From Nipponacmea schrenckii (lineage: Eukaryota > Mollusca > Gastropoda > Lottiidae): 64,000 nucleotides of DNA. The position numbers were made by a program, and so were the translations under genes. The stretch covers positions 15,748,001 through 15,812,000 of the forward strand of contig CM060202.1 of NCBI GenBank assembly GCA_030562195.1, given 5' to 3'. How positions within the stretch are numbered: position 1 is the stretch's first letter; each line of letters begins with the position of its first letter. The notes beneath the pieces are model-generated. The model was given only the letters and a program-made list of their open reading frames with translations. It had not been told where the DNA came from and did no database searches. This document shows positions 13,761-28,600 of this stretch, piece after piece.

Positions 13761-14150
13761 AAAATGAGATTTCAATCATTCCTCAAACTAAACAACTTTA
13801 TTGATATGTCAGATTATCGATTAAATAAGCAAACCGTATAGATTTTACCTGACGAAATTAAGGATTAAAAATAAATGACGGTGTGTGCATGAAAGTAGTA
13901 GCACGAAACTCGATTCAATTAAACTCTGAAATCACAAGCAGTATTCCGTTCTTTGCATAATGACTTTTAGATCAACGTAAAGACGGTTTAAAACTAACGG
14001 TACTATTTAAGTCTGCGATTCCAATTCAGTTAAAAATAATAGAAATAGTTCAATCATTTTCTATACAATAATAATGTAAAACTTACGTCAAATGAAATAA
14101 TATGCATTATATAATATCAAATCAAAGGTAAAATGTCTCCTCTAAATGTA
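13761..14150. other. Spacer between pearl copies B and C
   Basis: AT-rich; nothing recognised. Confidence 0.5.
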
Positions 14151-15108
14151 AAGATAGCTTGCAAGGCAAGGTAATAAACAGCATTACATTTGAATATTAA
14201 ATTGGTCAATTGGTCAACTGAAAAAACATTCATTGAATAGTAGCTCCTATGCACCCACAATACCTTTTTGATGAATGAACTTGACCACCATCTTATCTAT
14301 TTCAATACTAATACTAACTCAAAAACCGTTAATCAAAAAAATCGTCGAATTCGAACTTGACTACTGTCTTATCAATCCTAATGCTTACACCAAGTTTTAT
14401 CAAAATCCTTTGAAAATTGAAGCTTCTTATAGCAACCGCAATAGAATTTTGACGCAATTTTAATAAGTCAAGGGCAATAAATCAAAACAGTTCAATGAAA
14501 AACTGTCATAATCGAACTTGACTGAGGTCTAATCAATTCCAATGCGCACACCAAGTTGAATTATAATCCATTTAAAATTGTAAGTTTTATTGCATCAACA
14601 ATAAAATATTGACAAGATTTTACTAAGTCAAGGGCAATACCTCAAAAACTGTTCATCGAAAAATAGTCAAATTCGAACTTGACCATCGCATTCTCTATTC
14701 CAATGCTCATTCCAAGTTTCGTCAAAATCCATTGAAAACTGTAGCCTCTATTGCACCCACAATAAAATTTTGGCGCAATTTAATTAAATCAATGGCAATA
14801 ACTCAAAAACCCTTCATCAAATTGGAACTTGACTGCCGTCTTATCAATTACAACGCTCACACCAAGTTTTATTTAAATCAATTAAATTTTTTAGCTTTTA
14901 TTGTGTCTACAACAAATAGAGGCAGGGGCAATAACTCAAAATCGAACTTGACCGCCGTCTTATTTATTCCAAGGCTCAAACCAAGTTTCATTAAAATCCA
15001 GATAAAAATTGTAGCTTCTATAGTATCTACAACAAATGTTGACGAACCGACGGATCGACGGACAGGGGCAACGACAATATACGTCCACATATTCATGTGG
15101 GCGTATAG
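14151..15108 (+). mobile_element. Pearl-type element, copy C (type 2 core)
   Basis: The 5' end is AAGATAGCTTGCAAGGCAAG and the 3' end is ACGTCCACATATTCATGTGG then GCGTATAG. The four or so core monomers (~165 bases) share CCAAGTTT(C/T)ATCAAAATCC and AAGGGCAATAACTC with type 1. The rest of the monomer differs (AATTCGAACTTGACC, CTTATCAATTCCAATGCT). A short GACGGATCGACGGACAGG run precedes the 3' end. Confidence 0.7.
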
Positions 15109-15921
15109 AAATGTTTCGTATTTAATCATACTGTAAGATTTTACGGAACATTTAATGTAGCAAAAAAGAAATCTTTTAGGAAATCGTTAAAGTAATGCTT
15201 CTTGAAAAGTTCATCGCACTTTAATGGTTCTTAAAAATTCTTTAAAAATTATGCATCTTAAATGTCAACTAGCTTAACCACAGTGTTGCCATTTGAAGCT
15301 TAATTTTAGAATTTCCGGTTTACTACACAACTGATAGCCTAGTTATTTCCAATGTGATTAAAATGGTGTTGAAATCTACATTAAAGACACTTATCAACAG
15401 GATATGTTCTTTTTGAAAATTCCCAAAGGAGTTTATCGGTATGCAATTATCGTTTTTCGATATCAGGTGATTGCATTGGCAAAGTATTAAAGCATATTGA
15501 GTTATTGTTATATTGTCCTTATTCCTGCATTATCATCTACTAACAGTTCACTTGTGAAAATATGTAATGCCTGAATTGTTTTATCATCAGTTTTATATGG
15601 ATATAGACTCAAGTTTAAAGCCTATTGTAATAGGGATAAGATAAATATGACCAGTGAATTCCCAGTAGATTAGCTTTAATTTGTATTCCAGTGATAGTTT
15701 TATACTGAATTTGTCTACAGATTGCCTTCCACTTGTTTCATATTAGTTTAGTAGTAATCAGAATTTCGACTCTCGCTGCGAAGCATTAGCTACTCGACTT
15801 TTATCTTAAAATAATGTCATTCACTGAATTTTCATTAAACGATATCTGAGCTAAGTAATGCGGGTTTACATGGTTTTAATCGAGATGTCCATCTAATATT
15901 CATTTCCATAGTATGTTTATC
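15109..15921. other. Spacer between pearl copies C and D
   Basis: AT-rich; no gene or repeat recognised. Confidence 0.5.
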
Positions 15922-16778
15922 TAACAAGCGGTTAGCAAGATACGCCCACTTTAAAATATATTTAAAAAAAACTCAAACATTATTTAGGTGTAATCCAAGT
16001 TCTCATTAATATAAATGTTCACACCAAATTTGATTCAAATCAGATGAAATCTAGTCTCTATTGTATTAACTAGCTAATTTTCATGAGTTTGGACGAAGTC
16101 AAGGGCAATAACTCAAATATAGTTCATCGAGAAATAGTAAATATTGAACTTGTTCAAGATCTCACCAATAAAAATGATCACATCAAATTTCATTCAAATC
16201 AGATGAAAACTGTATTGTCTATCGCAATCACAATGTTTTGACTAAGTCAAGTGCAATAACTCAAAAACAGTTTATCAAAAAATCTTCATTTTCGTACCTG
16301 ACCAAGATCTCACCAACTTCAATGATCTCACCAAATTTCAATCAAATCAGATGGAAACTGTTGTCTCTGTGGTGTTTTGACCAAGTCAAGGACAATAACT
16401 CAAAAAAACGTTCACCAAAAAATCATCACTATCAAACTTGTTTCAGATCTCATCAATATAAATGATCACACATTCAAATCCAATGAAAAATGTAGATCTC
16501 TTCGAAATAAAAATTCACAGCAAGTTTCATTCAAATCCATTGAAAACTGTTGTCCCTATCGCGTTCACAAGCCAATTTTGACGCGTTTTGACAGGTCAAG
16601 TGCAATAACTAAAAAACTCGCAAAATTCGAACTTGTCCGAGATCTCATCTATATAAATGATCACAGCAAGTTTCATTCAAATCCGACAAAAACTGTTGTC
16701 TCTATCGCGATTTTGGGCGGACGGACGGACGTACAGGGGTGACGACAATGTACGACCACATTATAATGTGGGCATATA
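15922..16778 (+). mobile_element. Pearl-type element, copy D (type 2 core variant)
   Basis: The 5' end is decayed (GCGGTTAGCAAGATACGCCC). The 3' end is GACGACAATGTACGACCACA then TTATAATGTGGGCATATA. The core monomers carry AAGTCAAGGGCAATAACTC and GATCTCACCAATAAAAATGA-like words, with CAAATTTCATTCAAATCAGA in place of the copy C form. GGACGGACGGAC precedes the end. Confidence 0.65.
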
Positions 16779-17163
16779 AAAAGCAGTAGCAATGAAGATT
16801 GCGCATTGTTTCGTTTCCATTGTGTTTTAGAAATAATATACACCTTCCAACAAACTGCACATGATTCAGTCAAAGAACTTGACTTGAGTTCTTAAACAAC
16901 CATTATGTTCTCTTTAAATACTTAAACTAAAAAGGAGATTACATGATCACTCCAGACACACATTATAAAACTATCTTACATAGAAAGCCTTTGGGGATAT
17001 TTCTTCATATCATTCCATTTTATATTAAAAGTCAAAAAACTTTAAAGGAAAACATTCTTTCGTCAGCGATTCCAAAATAATATGATTTTTCCTTTTAAAC
17101 ATACAAACTAAAAATTGACCGTGTCTTAAGATGTCTACCGATATAAAGTCTTCCATAATTGAT

Positions 17164-17541
17164 TAGATAGTTTACCAGGCAAGGTAACATACGCCCACAC
17201 ATGAAAACTGTTAAATCAGTCTTTCCTTTTATATGTATATATACAAACAATCATTTAATCTAAATTGTCAAATTCGATCTTGACCATCGTCTTGTCCATT
17301 CCAATGCTTTAAAATACATGTATATTGAAAATTGTTTCTTCTATAGCAACCATAACAAACATTGAGCCAGGGGCAATAACTAAAAACCTGTTCGTCGAAA
17401 AATCGTCAAATTCGAACTTGACATATCCATTAAACTGCTCACACCAAGTTTCATCAAAAGAGTTTCATCAACAAGTGTTGACGGATGGAACGACGGACAA
17501 GATGACGACAATAAACGTCCACATATTCATGTGGGCGTATA
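17164..17541 (+). mobile_element. Pearl-type element, copy E (short, about one core unit)
   Basis: It starts AGATAGTTTACCAGGCAAGG then TAACATACGCCCACAC and ends AACGTCCACATATTCATGTG then GGCGTATA. Only one to two type 2 monomers remain, which makes it the shortest complete copy and useful for defining both ends. Confidence 0.7.
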
Positions 17542-20500
17542 CAAATTAGTATAAGTATAATCTATCGGATTATTATCTTCAGTCAATGTCTGGCTACACA
17601 TTCAAGTCCATACTAGTTTGAACTGAAAATTCGAACGAAACCCCTGGTCACAAATAAGAGTATCAGTTGCTAAGAACTTGTATATTTGTTTAATTATTGT
17701 AGAATTGTGCAAAACGTCTATATCAGCGCTGAGAGTGTCTGAAAATTCGATACAGCTACCCCCAAGCCTCCTGATAAAGAATTGGATGATTTTGCCCCTG
17801 GATGATGGCAAATACACTTGTCAGACACTAGACATGATTGCAACGACATACTTCCATTAATTATTCTAAACATACATTTTTCAAATAACGAGACGAAAAA
17901 TGACTGATTTTTCACATTATAAAGTTATTTTTTAAAGTAGCACTTGACATTGTTTCCTTTAATTACATGGACGGCATATGGATACAAGACAATACAAATT
18001 GCTCCCTGCAGCACTCCACAGAAAGGTAATTACTGATGAACTGACTGGCATAATGTTAAGTTTTGAATGACTGATGGCTGCTATACTAGATCAATATAGG
18101 GAAACAAAAGGTATATACATCGATCTTATCGTCACAGTCACTTAACGTCTAATGTCTCCACTTCAGTTTTAATTGTATCTCCGAGCAAATTAACATCTAC
18201 TGATGTCAACCACAATTTGCATTTAAAAAATAACCACAACTCTTGGTTCCTCTTGGTCAGCACTCATAAGAGTTTGAGTGCTTGCGCATAGCGCATAACT
18301 ATCTTTTGTCACCACTTAAACACGGTTAAAGTGTTTGCTTACTGCTCATCATTACAGAATTTAAGAAGATAAAATGTGTCATTGACGTAGGTTCCAAGAT
18401 TCGACGAATACGATTGATTGACATTTCCAGCAGACCTTTACAAATCAGTTTTTAAGATCACGCAATTCATACTGAGTACTAAAAAAATCATATCTTACGA
18501 TTGAAACATGTAGCAGAGTCAAATGCATTGCGATAAGCCTATATTATAATCAATACATTATTTGCTGAGACTACCGTTGTTCCTGTCCGTCCATTATCAT
18601 TAAGTGTGAACACTACATCAAGTCTATCTTGCCAATGTCTTTAATAAAACTGTTCTTCAAAGAACAGAAATAAACATCTATTTTTTTTTCATTAGGTCCA
18701 TGTATCAGACTGAACCTTCTTTGAATTGTTTGTTTGTTCTTTCAATTATTTTATTCGGTTATATTTCGATTCATAATGTAGGCATAGTATCTTATAGGTT
18801 TGTTGGGATCTGGAATATATAGAAAACTGCTTTACCACAAAGTTAACCTTTTCCCAACGCCATATCAATACTAGTAATTGAGAGGAACTGTGGTGTGATC
18901 ATAAATACTGTATCAAACCATAAACAACTAATAACAATGACACATTGTTATCATGGCTCTTACCAATAGCTTATTAATGTCCCTTCTCATACTAGATAGA
19001 GCTTGTGTAAACTCGTTAACTATAAGTTAATTACTAGAACTCTACTTTCTAATTAATGTCTTTAATGTTTACTCGTCAGCTGACCTGTTTCTCACTAATG
19101 CTCTGTGATTTGAGATCACAATCACTTTTTGATAGAATTACTTCAGCCAGGCAAGTTGATTTGTCGACGGTCTTCAACATTTCGATTTCAGCTTTAGACG
19201 AAGATTGGCGTCCTGTGATTTAGAAAATCAAAATTTTTATCTGCAACTTTTATCCCATCGTGTTCTTTTTCTGGTAGAATTTGCTTTACTAGTCTTCTTT
19301 GCAAAAAAATATCCGACTGTCGTTAATGCTTTAATCACTAGGTGGCCAGCAAATAAATTTATTAGGTTTAAGAATTTAGTAAATAGAGTAAAAAATTGAA
19401 GGAGTAATTAACTATAAAAATTGATGGTGCCAAGGTTCAAATATTTCCTTGTACGCAATTATTAAATTACCTATTTTCTTTTATTTTCAAATAAATCTGA
19501 TCGCATACTGATAGTTAAGTAAATTTACGAAGTAGAAAACTATTACTTTCTTGAAAGATGGTCGTTAAGAAACCTTAACTGATCATTTAGATACATTCAT
19601 TTTCTATAGTGTATATTTCATTATTGAAGCTAATGCAGTTACTTCGTATTTCATGCCATAGTGATAAAATTACTAAGAGGAGAACCCATTTTCAAACTGT
19701 TATTTTTACATTAGCCTGACAGTCATCAAGTGTAAAATGTCGATTTAAAGTGCAGAGAGAGCTATATATGGCCAACTTTCATGCAAATAAAGAATTCACT
19801 TATCGTTAAAATAATACGAGCAATGTATGAACTGGCACGAATAAATACTGTTAAGAAAATAAAAGATTGTTGGATGAAGTGGAAGAAAATCAGAATCTGT
19901 CTAAAGATTGCTCTTCGTACATTTTTATAAACTGCAATGAGAATGGTTCCATCACTGGATTTCGATTGTTTATCTGATTTGTTTAACAACTGCATCATGT
20001 ATATACAACTTTCTTTTGACAAGTGCCAAAACAATTAAAATGTTTTTATTAAATTTTATTTAATCGTCAAACCATAATGTTGCTTGAAGTAAGAATATTA
20101 ATTTTGCGTAACAGATGTTTGGAAGACATATTGAGCTTCTGGCTTGCTTTGAAAATTTTTTTTAGAAAAACTACATGTAGTTTATCGCTGACAGAATTGA
20201 GAACATGTTTGTTTTTTGTTGTTTTTTTTATGAAAAGGACACTTTTATTTATCCAACCTAAAAATTGTCATGTTTCTGCATGTCGTGTAATGATAAGATA
20301 AGCATCTACAACAGATTCAAAAGCTGGAGTTAAATTATCAAATTGAAAAATCTATGTTGATATGACGCAATGATTTTTGTTTAACAAAACTATGATGACC
20401 GTAAAGTTGTTTTCACTCAGGTTATCACCAGATCTTACAGTAAAGATGTATTTGGCACTTAGGAGATAGGGAAAGACGACGTGGAAATAGTCCCATCTAA

Positions 20501-21564
20501 GAATAAATACATGAACAGCTTTAAATTCATACAGCCTATACTGTGATGCCCGTTTGACATGGCCTTGTTGGTATAAAACAGTTGTGATTTGAGGTATGTA
20601 AATACATTCAAAAACCCAATTCCACTACACTAGATGCCACCTCGTTCATACTAAGTTATTGATAAGATTTGGCACTGGTATGTCACATAATAATATATAA
20701 AGTTGGAAAAAACCAATAAAATAGACTATATATGTAAAGAAACCAGTCTACGAGACGTTACATTAAGATGATCTGGTATACCAGACACCAGTTGGGTGAA
20801 GATAGACATTTAATTAAGTTAAGATCGATATGGTCTATAACTTCTTTACAGATTGTCTATTTAGTTAGAACAAATATGTCATTATAAAACATATTTCAAT
20901 TTGTAAGTCTTTTTGAAGATCAATCGGCATTTTCCTTTAGGGGGTTATTAAAGCTTACACATTCTTTTAAGGAGGGTCTCAATCGTTCTTTGAAAGAACA
21001 TCAAATATCGTCTGTATACCTTTGTTCATCGTTTTTTTTATATAATACATTTTTCTTTCTTTATGTCTGAAGACTGAAGAAAGACCTGAATACAAATTTG
21101 ATCGTGGAATAGATATATAATAGAATATATATCTTTTACAGATTTGATAGAATTGAAAATTACGTTTTTCAAGAAAACCCTCATTTGGTCGGAAGGTGGA
21201 AATCAGTCATGATACTAAGTCAGAGCTGTGCGTTGGTTTAAGAAAGTACTAATGCTTAGTTGTACTCAAGTCACTGCCTGTAAAAGCAGTTTAGTCATTG
21301 AGTTATTTTACTATATTACATTCATTGCTACTTTAATATCACAGAGGTGCAAGATCTGTGAAAGATAGTTTTGAAACCCATCGTTTTCCTGTTAAGTCAC
21401 AAGCACAATGTGCTACATGTTGAGCAAAGTATTGAAGCTAAAATGTAAAAAAAATGCAAAGTTTACTGAAAAAAGTGGCTCCTCACAAAAAGATAGAAAC
21501 TCGACTCAATATGAGAATAACTACAGAAGTATCAGGACCGAAAAGGCGCCATAGGAACATTGTT
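17542..21564. other. AT-rich stretch, no gene recognised
   Basis: Short open frames on both strands overlap one another and show no domain. No RNA gene, array or clear inverted repeat was found. Confidence 0.5.
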
Positions 21565-22829
21565 TACCCTGACTTACTCAATATATACTCTTACTCACTT
21601 AGTTACTCAATATATAATCTTACTCACTTAGTTTCTCAATATATACTCTTGACATACTGGGTTTCTCAATATATACTCTTACTCACTTAGTTTCTCAATA
21701 TATACTCTTGACATACTGAGTTTCTCAATATATACTCTTGACTTACTGAGTTTCTCAATATATACTCTTACTCACTTAGTTTCTCAATATATACTCTTGA
21801 CTTACTGAGTTTCTCAATATATACTCTTTCTCACTTAGTTTCTCAATATATACTCTGACATACTGAGTTTCTCAATATATACTCTGACTTACTGAGTTTC
21901 TCAATATATACCCTGACTCACTCAGTTTCTCAATATATACCCTTACTCACTCAGTTTCTCAATATTTACCCTTACTCACTCAGTTTCTCAATATATACTC
22001 TTACTCACTCAGTTTCTCAATATATACCCTGACTCACTCAGTTTCTCAATATATTTCCCTTACTCACTAAGTTTCTCAATATATACCCTTACTCACTCAG
22101 TTTCTCAATATTTACCCTTACTCACTCAGTTTCTCAATATATACCCTTACTCACTCAGTTTCTCAATATTTACCCTTACTCACTCAGTTTCTCAATATAT
22201 ACCCTTACTCACTCAGTTTCTCAATATATACCCTTACTCACTCAGTTTCTCAATATATACCCTGACTCACTCAGTTTCTCAATATTTACCCTTACTCACT
22301 CAGTTTCTCAATATTTACCCTTACTCACTCAGTTTCTCAATATATACCCTTACTCACTCAGTTTCTCAATATATACCCTTACTCAGTTTCTCAATATATA
22401 CCCTTACTCACCCAGTTTCTCAATATATACACTTACTCACTCAGTTTCTCAATATTTACCCTTACTCACTCAGTTTCTCAATATATACCCTTACTCACTC
22501 AGTTTCTCAATATATACCCTTACTCACTCAGTTTCTCAATATATACCCTGACTCACAGAGTTTCTCAATATATACCCTTACTCACTCAGTTTCTCAATAT
22601 ATACCCTTACTCACTCAGTTTCTCAATATTTACCCTTACTCACTCAGTTTCTCAATATATACCCTTACTCACTCAGTTTCTCAATATTTACCCTTACTCA
22701 GTTTCTCAATATATACCCTGACTCACAGAGTTTCTCAATATATACCCTCACTGAGTTTCTCAATATATACCCTCTCTGAGATTCTCAATATATATCCTTA
22801 CTCACTAAGTTTCTCAATATATACCCTGA
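21565..22829. repeat. 29-bp satellite array (about 43 units)
   Basis: The unit is TTTCTCAATATATACCCTTA plus CTCACTCAG, 29 bases. The first third (about 21,640-21,900) mixes units ending CTTGACATACTGAG or CTTGACTTACTGAG with units ending ACTCACTTAG. From ~21,900 the array is nearly uniform, with scattered ATTTACCC variants and a few shortened units near 22,380, 22,690 and 22,750. Both ends fade into diverged units. Confidence 0.95.
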
Positions 22830-23724
22830 TTCTTTGGCTACCAGATAACACTTATTATAGTTAATATTTACCCTAATAAGACAGCTAACCCTAGCCTTGT
22901 ATAAAGTTCCACTTACTCACTGATGTTGAGTTGTTATTTCTAACTGCAGAATGACATATTAGTAATATGTTCTGGAAGGACAATCATCCCGTGTCTAAGA
23001 AACCAACCCACACGATTATTGCATTTCGATAACCTTGTATAAGAAACCCGGCTGAAAAATTCCTTTGCCAAGATTAAACCCTGCATCGCGGCTCCAAAAC
23101 CGTGTATCAGGGAGGAAATTGGTAGACTTTGAGTTTCACCTTTAAAAATTTTTTTGCGTTTATAGGATAATTTTGGTAAATCCAAACAGATTCGCGTATT
23201 GGTAATTCTTTGAAACAAAATTAAGCTAATGCTACTTTAATTATTTTTAAGTGTTGTAGCTTTTGTAATACTAGATCTAGACATTCAACTTCTAGCACTT
23301 ATCCTTGACACAAATTCCATTCAGATACACCCAATTAGGACCACTAGAATTCGATGGTTTTGATTGCTTCATCAATTTTTAGTTGAAAAGAGCGGTAAAC
23401 TGTCTCGAAGGACACTATTTGAGGAATACTTTATCTCAGGAAGGCGTGACTTGCCATTCAATAATTGGTCGCTGGACAAAACACAGTGATGAGTATGTAT
23501 ATCCGAGTCGCGACATTTAGTAGCTGCATAACACTTTTCTGTCAAGTTGAATCGATAAAGAATATAACTATTATATTTATTACCCAACTGGACGCCACAG
23601 ACTAGAAATTAGCAATTCTAAGGTCTCTAGCTAGAGACTATATTTTGTATTAAGCATGAGTAGTGGGCGATCAGAATTATTGGGTGTTCTTCCGTCTCTC
23701 TATTCTGGTTCATTGTAACTAAAT
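22830..23724. other. Spacer between two satellite arrays
   Basis: A 92-codon open frame on the - strand (22,940-23,218) has no recognisable domain, signal or context. I do not call it a gene. Confidence 0.5.
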
Positions 23725-23982
23725 TGTACTCGCTTCTAGGACACTTGTCTATCAAATTTGTACTAGCTTATAAGACACCTGTCTATCTAATTTGTACTCG
23801 CTTATAGGAAACTTTTATATCTAATTTGAACTCGCTTATAGGAAACTTGTCTATCAAATTTGTACTCGCTTACAAGACACCTGTCTATCTAATTTGTACT
23901 CGCTAATAGGACTTGTATATCTAATTTGAACTCGCTTATATGACACATGTCTTTCTAATTTGTACTTGCTTCTAGGACGCAT
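23725..23982. repeat. 38-bp tandem repeat (about 7 units)
   Basis: Units read roughly TTTGTACTCGCTTATAGGAC followed by ACTTGTCTATCTAA. Variants include TTTGAACTCGC, AAGACACCTG and a shortened AGGACTTG unit. The array ends at TTCTAGGACGC. Confidence 0.85.
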
Positions 23983-24582
23983 TGGGAACATACAGTTTTT
24001 TTTTTTGTAAACATTTTTTGTAAAAATTTATTCATATAATAATGAAATGGATTGGGGAACAAGCTTTCGCCTATATGACCCCTCTCCCCAAACAATATGT
24101 ACATAATACAAAAAGATAATGAATTAAAGTAATATAATTTGTTTTTTTGACAAATAAGCATATTTACAAAGGTATATACACCTCTGTGCTGGTGATATTG
24201 GGTGAATGTCTAAGTTGTACAGAAATTATGGAGTTACTCGAATATTATTTAGGATGATTCTTGACATGTGGTTCCGATAAGAAGAATATTTATTGGAGAT
24301 ATCGGTAGGTTTCAAGAGAAAGAGAGTAGTTTTACGTGCATTCGAATGTATCAGACAAAGTAGTAAAAGATACATGACAGTCTAAGGTTGAGGAATGTTA
24401 TATGACAGGGTATGAACTCGTTTATTAGTTATCAATGTAACTGGTACCTTCTGTACCTACATTTGAAAAGAATATTCCTTACCAATGCATTGATATTTTG
24501 AAAACAATCAATTATTTGTAAACCGTATCTTTCAAATTTCATGAATTATACGGTTGTAACAAGACTCTACAAGTTGGGCAGT

Positions 24583-25696
24583 GTGAAGTTAGTTTGTTAG
24601 TCCTTATTCGTGAATAACAAATAACGAACCAACTTCACGTTATTCGTTACTGACGAATAACGAATGGACGAATAACGAAAAACAAAAGAATGTTAGTCCT
24701 TATTCATTTATAAAAAGAGGTTAAGTGTATCCATCTTAAACCTGGGAGAACGCCGTCTGAAATTGAACTGTTAGAAGATTACCAGAAGTTATTTTAAGAG
24801 AAAGACAGAAAACAATTGTAAAATATAGAAACAACTAAGAAACGAATAAAGAATATTAAAGGTTTGGGGGGGGGGGTGTGTTGTCTTGTTGCTGGTTAAA
24901 ATTTTGAAAATTCGGATGGATTTGCGAGCATATGGGGTCATTCCGGCCAGAAATCTCATTGATGTGCAACTCACTTCAAGATGGTCAGATGAGGTTTAGC
25001 TGACGAAAGCATTTAGAACTTTTGGCCCACCGCCTGATGTGACTATATGGAGTGGTATAACAGATAATAAATCATTTTATGTGCAAAGAGGTGAAAAACG
25101 GAAAATTAAGATGGGTTTCCATACATCTGTGGTCATTCCGCCCGGTAATCTGACGAAAACATTTAGTTTACCCTTAAGATCGTCTTTTATATTTGATATG
25201 GGGCTATATGAGGACAAATAACATTCTTTTGTTTTTCTGTTATTCGTTTTCAGTTGTTTTCATATTTTGCTATGGTTTTGGGCTTTTTTCGTGGAAAAGC
25301 TTCTGTTAATCCTTTAACAGTCCAATTTCAGGTGGCCTTCTCCAAATTTAAGCTTGATAATCTTGAATCAAATCATAACTCCCGTCCATAGAATGGCAAA
25401 ATCGGGAGTATATGTGGTATAGTAGTGGAAGGTGTTTTGAAAATATTAAGCAACGGCTGATTTGCACGCGACACCCCTGTCGATATCCTAATTTTGAACT
25501 GGATAAACTTTAATCTCTTTGTAAAAATTAATAACGATTAGTACTAGTTTTGTATATCCGTTATCCGTTTTGTCGTTATTCTCCTAATTCTAAGCTGAAT
25601 AAACTTTTACCTTTGTGAAAAAAAATTGATTCTTTTGCTTTTTCGTTATTCGTAAGTGGTTTGTCGTTATTCGTATATATAACAAACCAAATTCAC
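24583..25696. mobile_element. Non-autonomous DNA element with CGAATAACGA subterminal repeats
   Basis: The left end GTGAAGTTAGTTTGTTA is the imperfect inverted copy of the right end TAACAAACCAAATTCAC (25,680-25,696). ACGAATAACGA / TCGTTATTCGT words cluster just inside both ends (24,640-24,690 and ~25,550-25,680). No transposase is visible in the ~1.1 kb. I could not fix a target duplication, so the superfamily is open and the limits are approximate. Confidence 0.5.
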
Positions 25697-28600
25697 TAGG
25701 GTCACTAGTTAAGGGTGTACTGTTATAGTTTATTTATGGCAATTTTTACACTATAAACTATTTGATTGAGATCAATCGTTTTAAAAACAATATTCTATTG
25801 CTATTCAAAGCTTGCTTCAACTGAATTACTTTTTGATTGATTTACTGATCATTATGTCTCCCGAGACTCGCAATGTCAATTAAGAAAAAGAAAATGGCGC
25901 AGACTCTGATATAATCAAACTTCAGTTCCTTATATATATAGTTTCACCAATGAACAGGAAAATTGGGTTAAATTTGTAGAAAAGTACACAAGCGACATTC
26001 ACATTTCTATTCTCAGCGGTGACATTACCGTTATCTTTTACGTGTGTAATTTAAGAAAAACAGAGTTAATATTTTTAGTCACAATTTTTTTTAGACATTT
26101 TTAAAGACGGATCCGAAATTAAGCAAATCAAATTCACTTTTAAAAGAAAAAATAACAGGAAAAGAATAGTGCAATAAAATAAATTACTCTGCAATGTACT
26201 CTTGTAGAAAACGTTGAATCAGAATCCCTATAACGTAATATACTTGAGCAATAATAATTGAAGAAATGGTAAAATCTAGAATAAACGGCTTACTGGTGTG
26301 AAATGGCATCGGGGGCAGTCAGGTCCATCAGTACATTATGAGAGCTGATAAATAATGTATTATCTACATTAGAACCTTAGTCAATCCTTGGTGGAAGTCG
26401 TCAATAATTTTGCTATGGCGTAGTTGATTGAATTAAAAATTAATCCATGTGGTCAGATTGTGTAATGATGACTCGATGTAAGTAAATTTCTTTTATGCTG
26501 TCGTAGTAGTAAAACGCAAACACTTGAACATACAACGAAATATACATCATCTTAAAACTCGTTTCACGACGACAAAATAGGGTTGGTGATATGTCAGTTA
26601 TACATTTGAAATTAAAAAAGGGCTTCAATGTAATTAATATCGAAAAGGTTAAAATGTTTCTGGTCAAAACAATTGATGTCATCCTCATCCGTCTCATTCA
26701 TGTCAGTTTTGATGCTCGCGAATTTCAAGGGTTATGCCTTTGTCTTGCAGTTGAACGCCATCGTGGTGCCAAATGGTCTTCACAAAACAACTGATGTTCA
26801 ACCTTGCTCGATTCTGATACAAATATAGGATTACAGGGCCCCATTAAAAACGGTCATAAAGCAGTTGAGTCGCAAATCTCCACAGGGCACGGGGCTTCTG
26901 GCACCATTCAGAGCTTAGTTTGTCTGGTGTGTAAGATCCTGTTTATGTTATTACTTTGTAACCAGTGGCAGTAGCCTACTCATTTGCGATTTGGTCGAGG
27001 GATCTCTAACGGATCTCCAGGTTGTAGCACATGGGACCTCGATTTATTGCCCAATTCAACGACTAGAGACTTTTTCCATTTCAGGCCCTCTGATTTGCAT
27101 CACTGAAAGGTGGGAAACCGGGTTACAAAATCCGAAAGGTCATCTCGACCTTGGCCGGAATTAAAGCCTGGACCCGCCACCACGGCCCAAACCGGAACGA
27201 GGAAATGCAAGATGACTGAAGGAGCGAAATGACTAATTATCTGACACTAAGTAAGTGTATATTATCCTGTAAAAATCTATTTGAAATAAGTGGATGACAA
27301 TCATTGCATATGAAAGGAGGAATTCACGTTTTATCTGATAAAATCTAAAACATTCAAAATCAAATCATATACATTAACCGAACAAGAAGCCCAAATACAA
27401 TTTTATAATAATGTCGATACTTACTATTCAAAGGGTATATTTGCGGCCATTTTGTAATTTCATAACCTGAGGGTTATATGTATATGACGTACATATAGAG
27501 GACGCTTTAAATTCACTACTGACAATAAACATTTATATTTGTCTTCTGGATATTCACTGCATTTTTATTTCATATCCGAAAGGTTATCACGAACCTTTGC
27601 AAGTAAATTTGGCGACTCTCTATATATAGGTCAACAAATAGCCGTCATTATGCTCAATTAACGTCACGATAGCCAATTTATGAGACAGGAATCCTAGCAT
27701 CATATTTTTGTAGTCATCAACAACCCTGTCCTTTCAATCAATGCTAGCCCTAGTTAATGATGTGTTTTAGTAGCGTCATTAGTAAATTATACTGTCTTCA
27801 ACTACATCTAATGAATACAGTTCAATTACTTTATATGGACATAGATTCGATTTTTTGTTCGCTTCATATTATTCTAGAACTTTATTTGTCTGGAGCGTCA
27901 AGCCGTGTCATCATGAGCAAAATGACCTAACTTAGGTGCGAACACTTTCTGCTTTCGACTCATCTTCAAATCCTTCTAAGCATGCAGTATTTTGCTTCTA
28001 CTATACGCCAAGTTCACTTGAACTACAATGTCCAATTCACCCACGCTACCATTTGCATTTTAAAATATTTTCCCTCGTAATAGTTTCGCAAATTTAAATT
28101 CTGAGCAACGCCTCTGCTACTTGATCAAAAAACATACGAAAGGCTTTTTAACAAATTGACGTCTTAGTCTTGGTCGTTGCTAACATAAAATTTATGCTGA
28201 AGTAAAGAATGCCGTTAATCTTAAAATTGATTCAATTCTGTTATATAGGAGCACAATACAAGATCACACTGATACTACATCGAAAAACCTGTATAATATT
28301 TCAGTCATGAACAAATGCGGAAGTATGACTTTGACGCGTTCACAAACATTAGAACAGTGCAGTTTCGATGGCGACAATATCAGTTTCGAAGCTTCAAGCA
28401 ATACCATCACTTCCTATAATCCAATTATCAAATTCTCTTCATTTCTTTGAAGTATTAATTTCTCAATGGCTACAACATTCTTTACATTGCTTCACGTAAT
28501 TACCTCCTGAAATTGTCTGTGCTCGACTTTTGTTATCACTGCCTAAGGGATTAAGACTAATCCACAATAATCCACCTACAACTGAGACAGAACTAATGGA

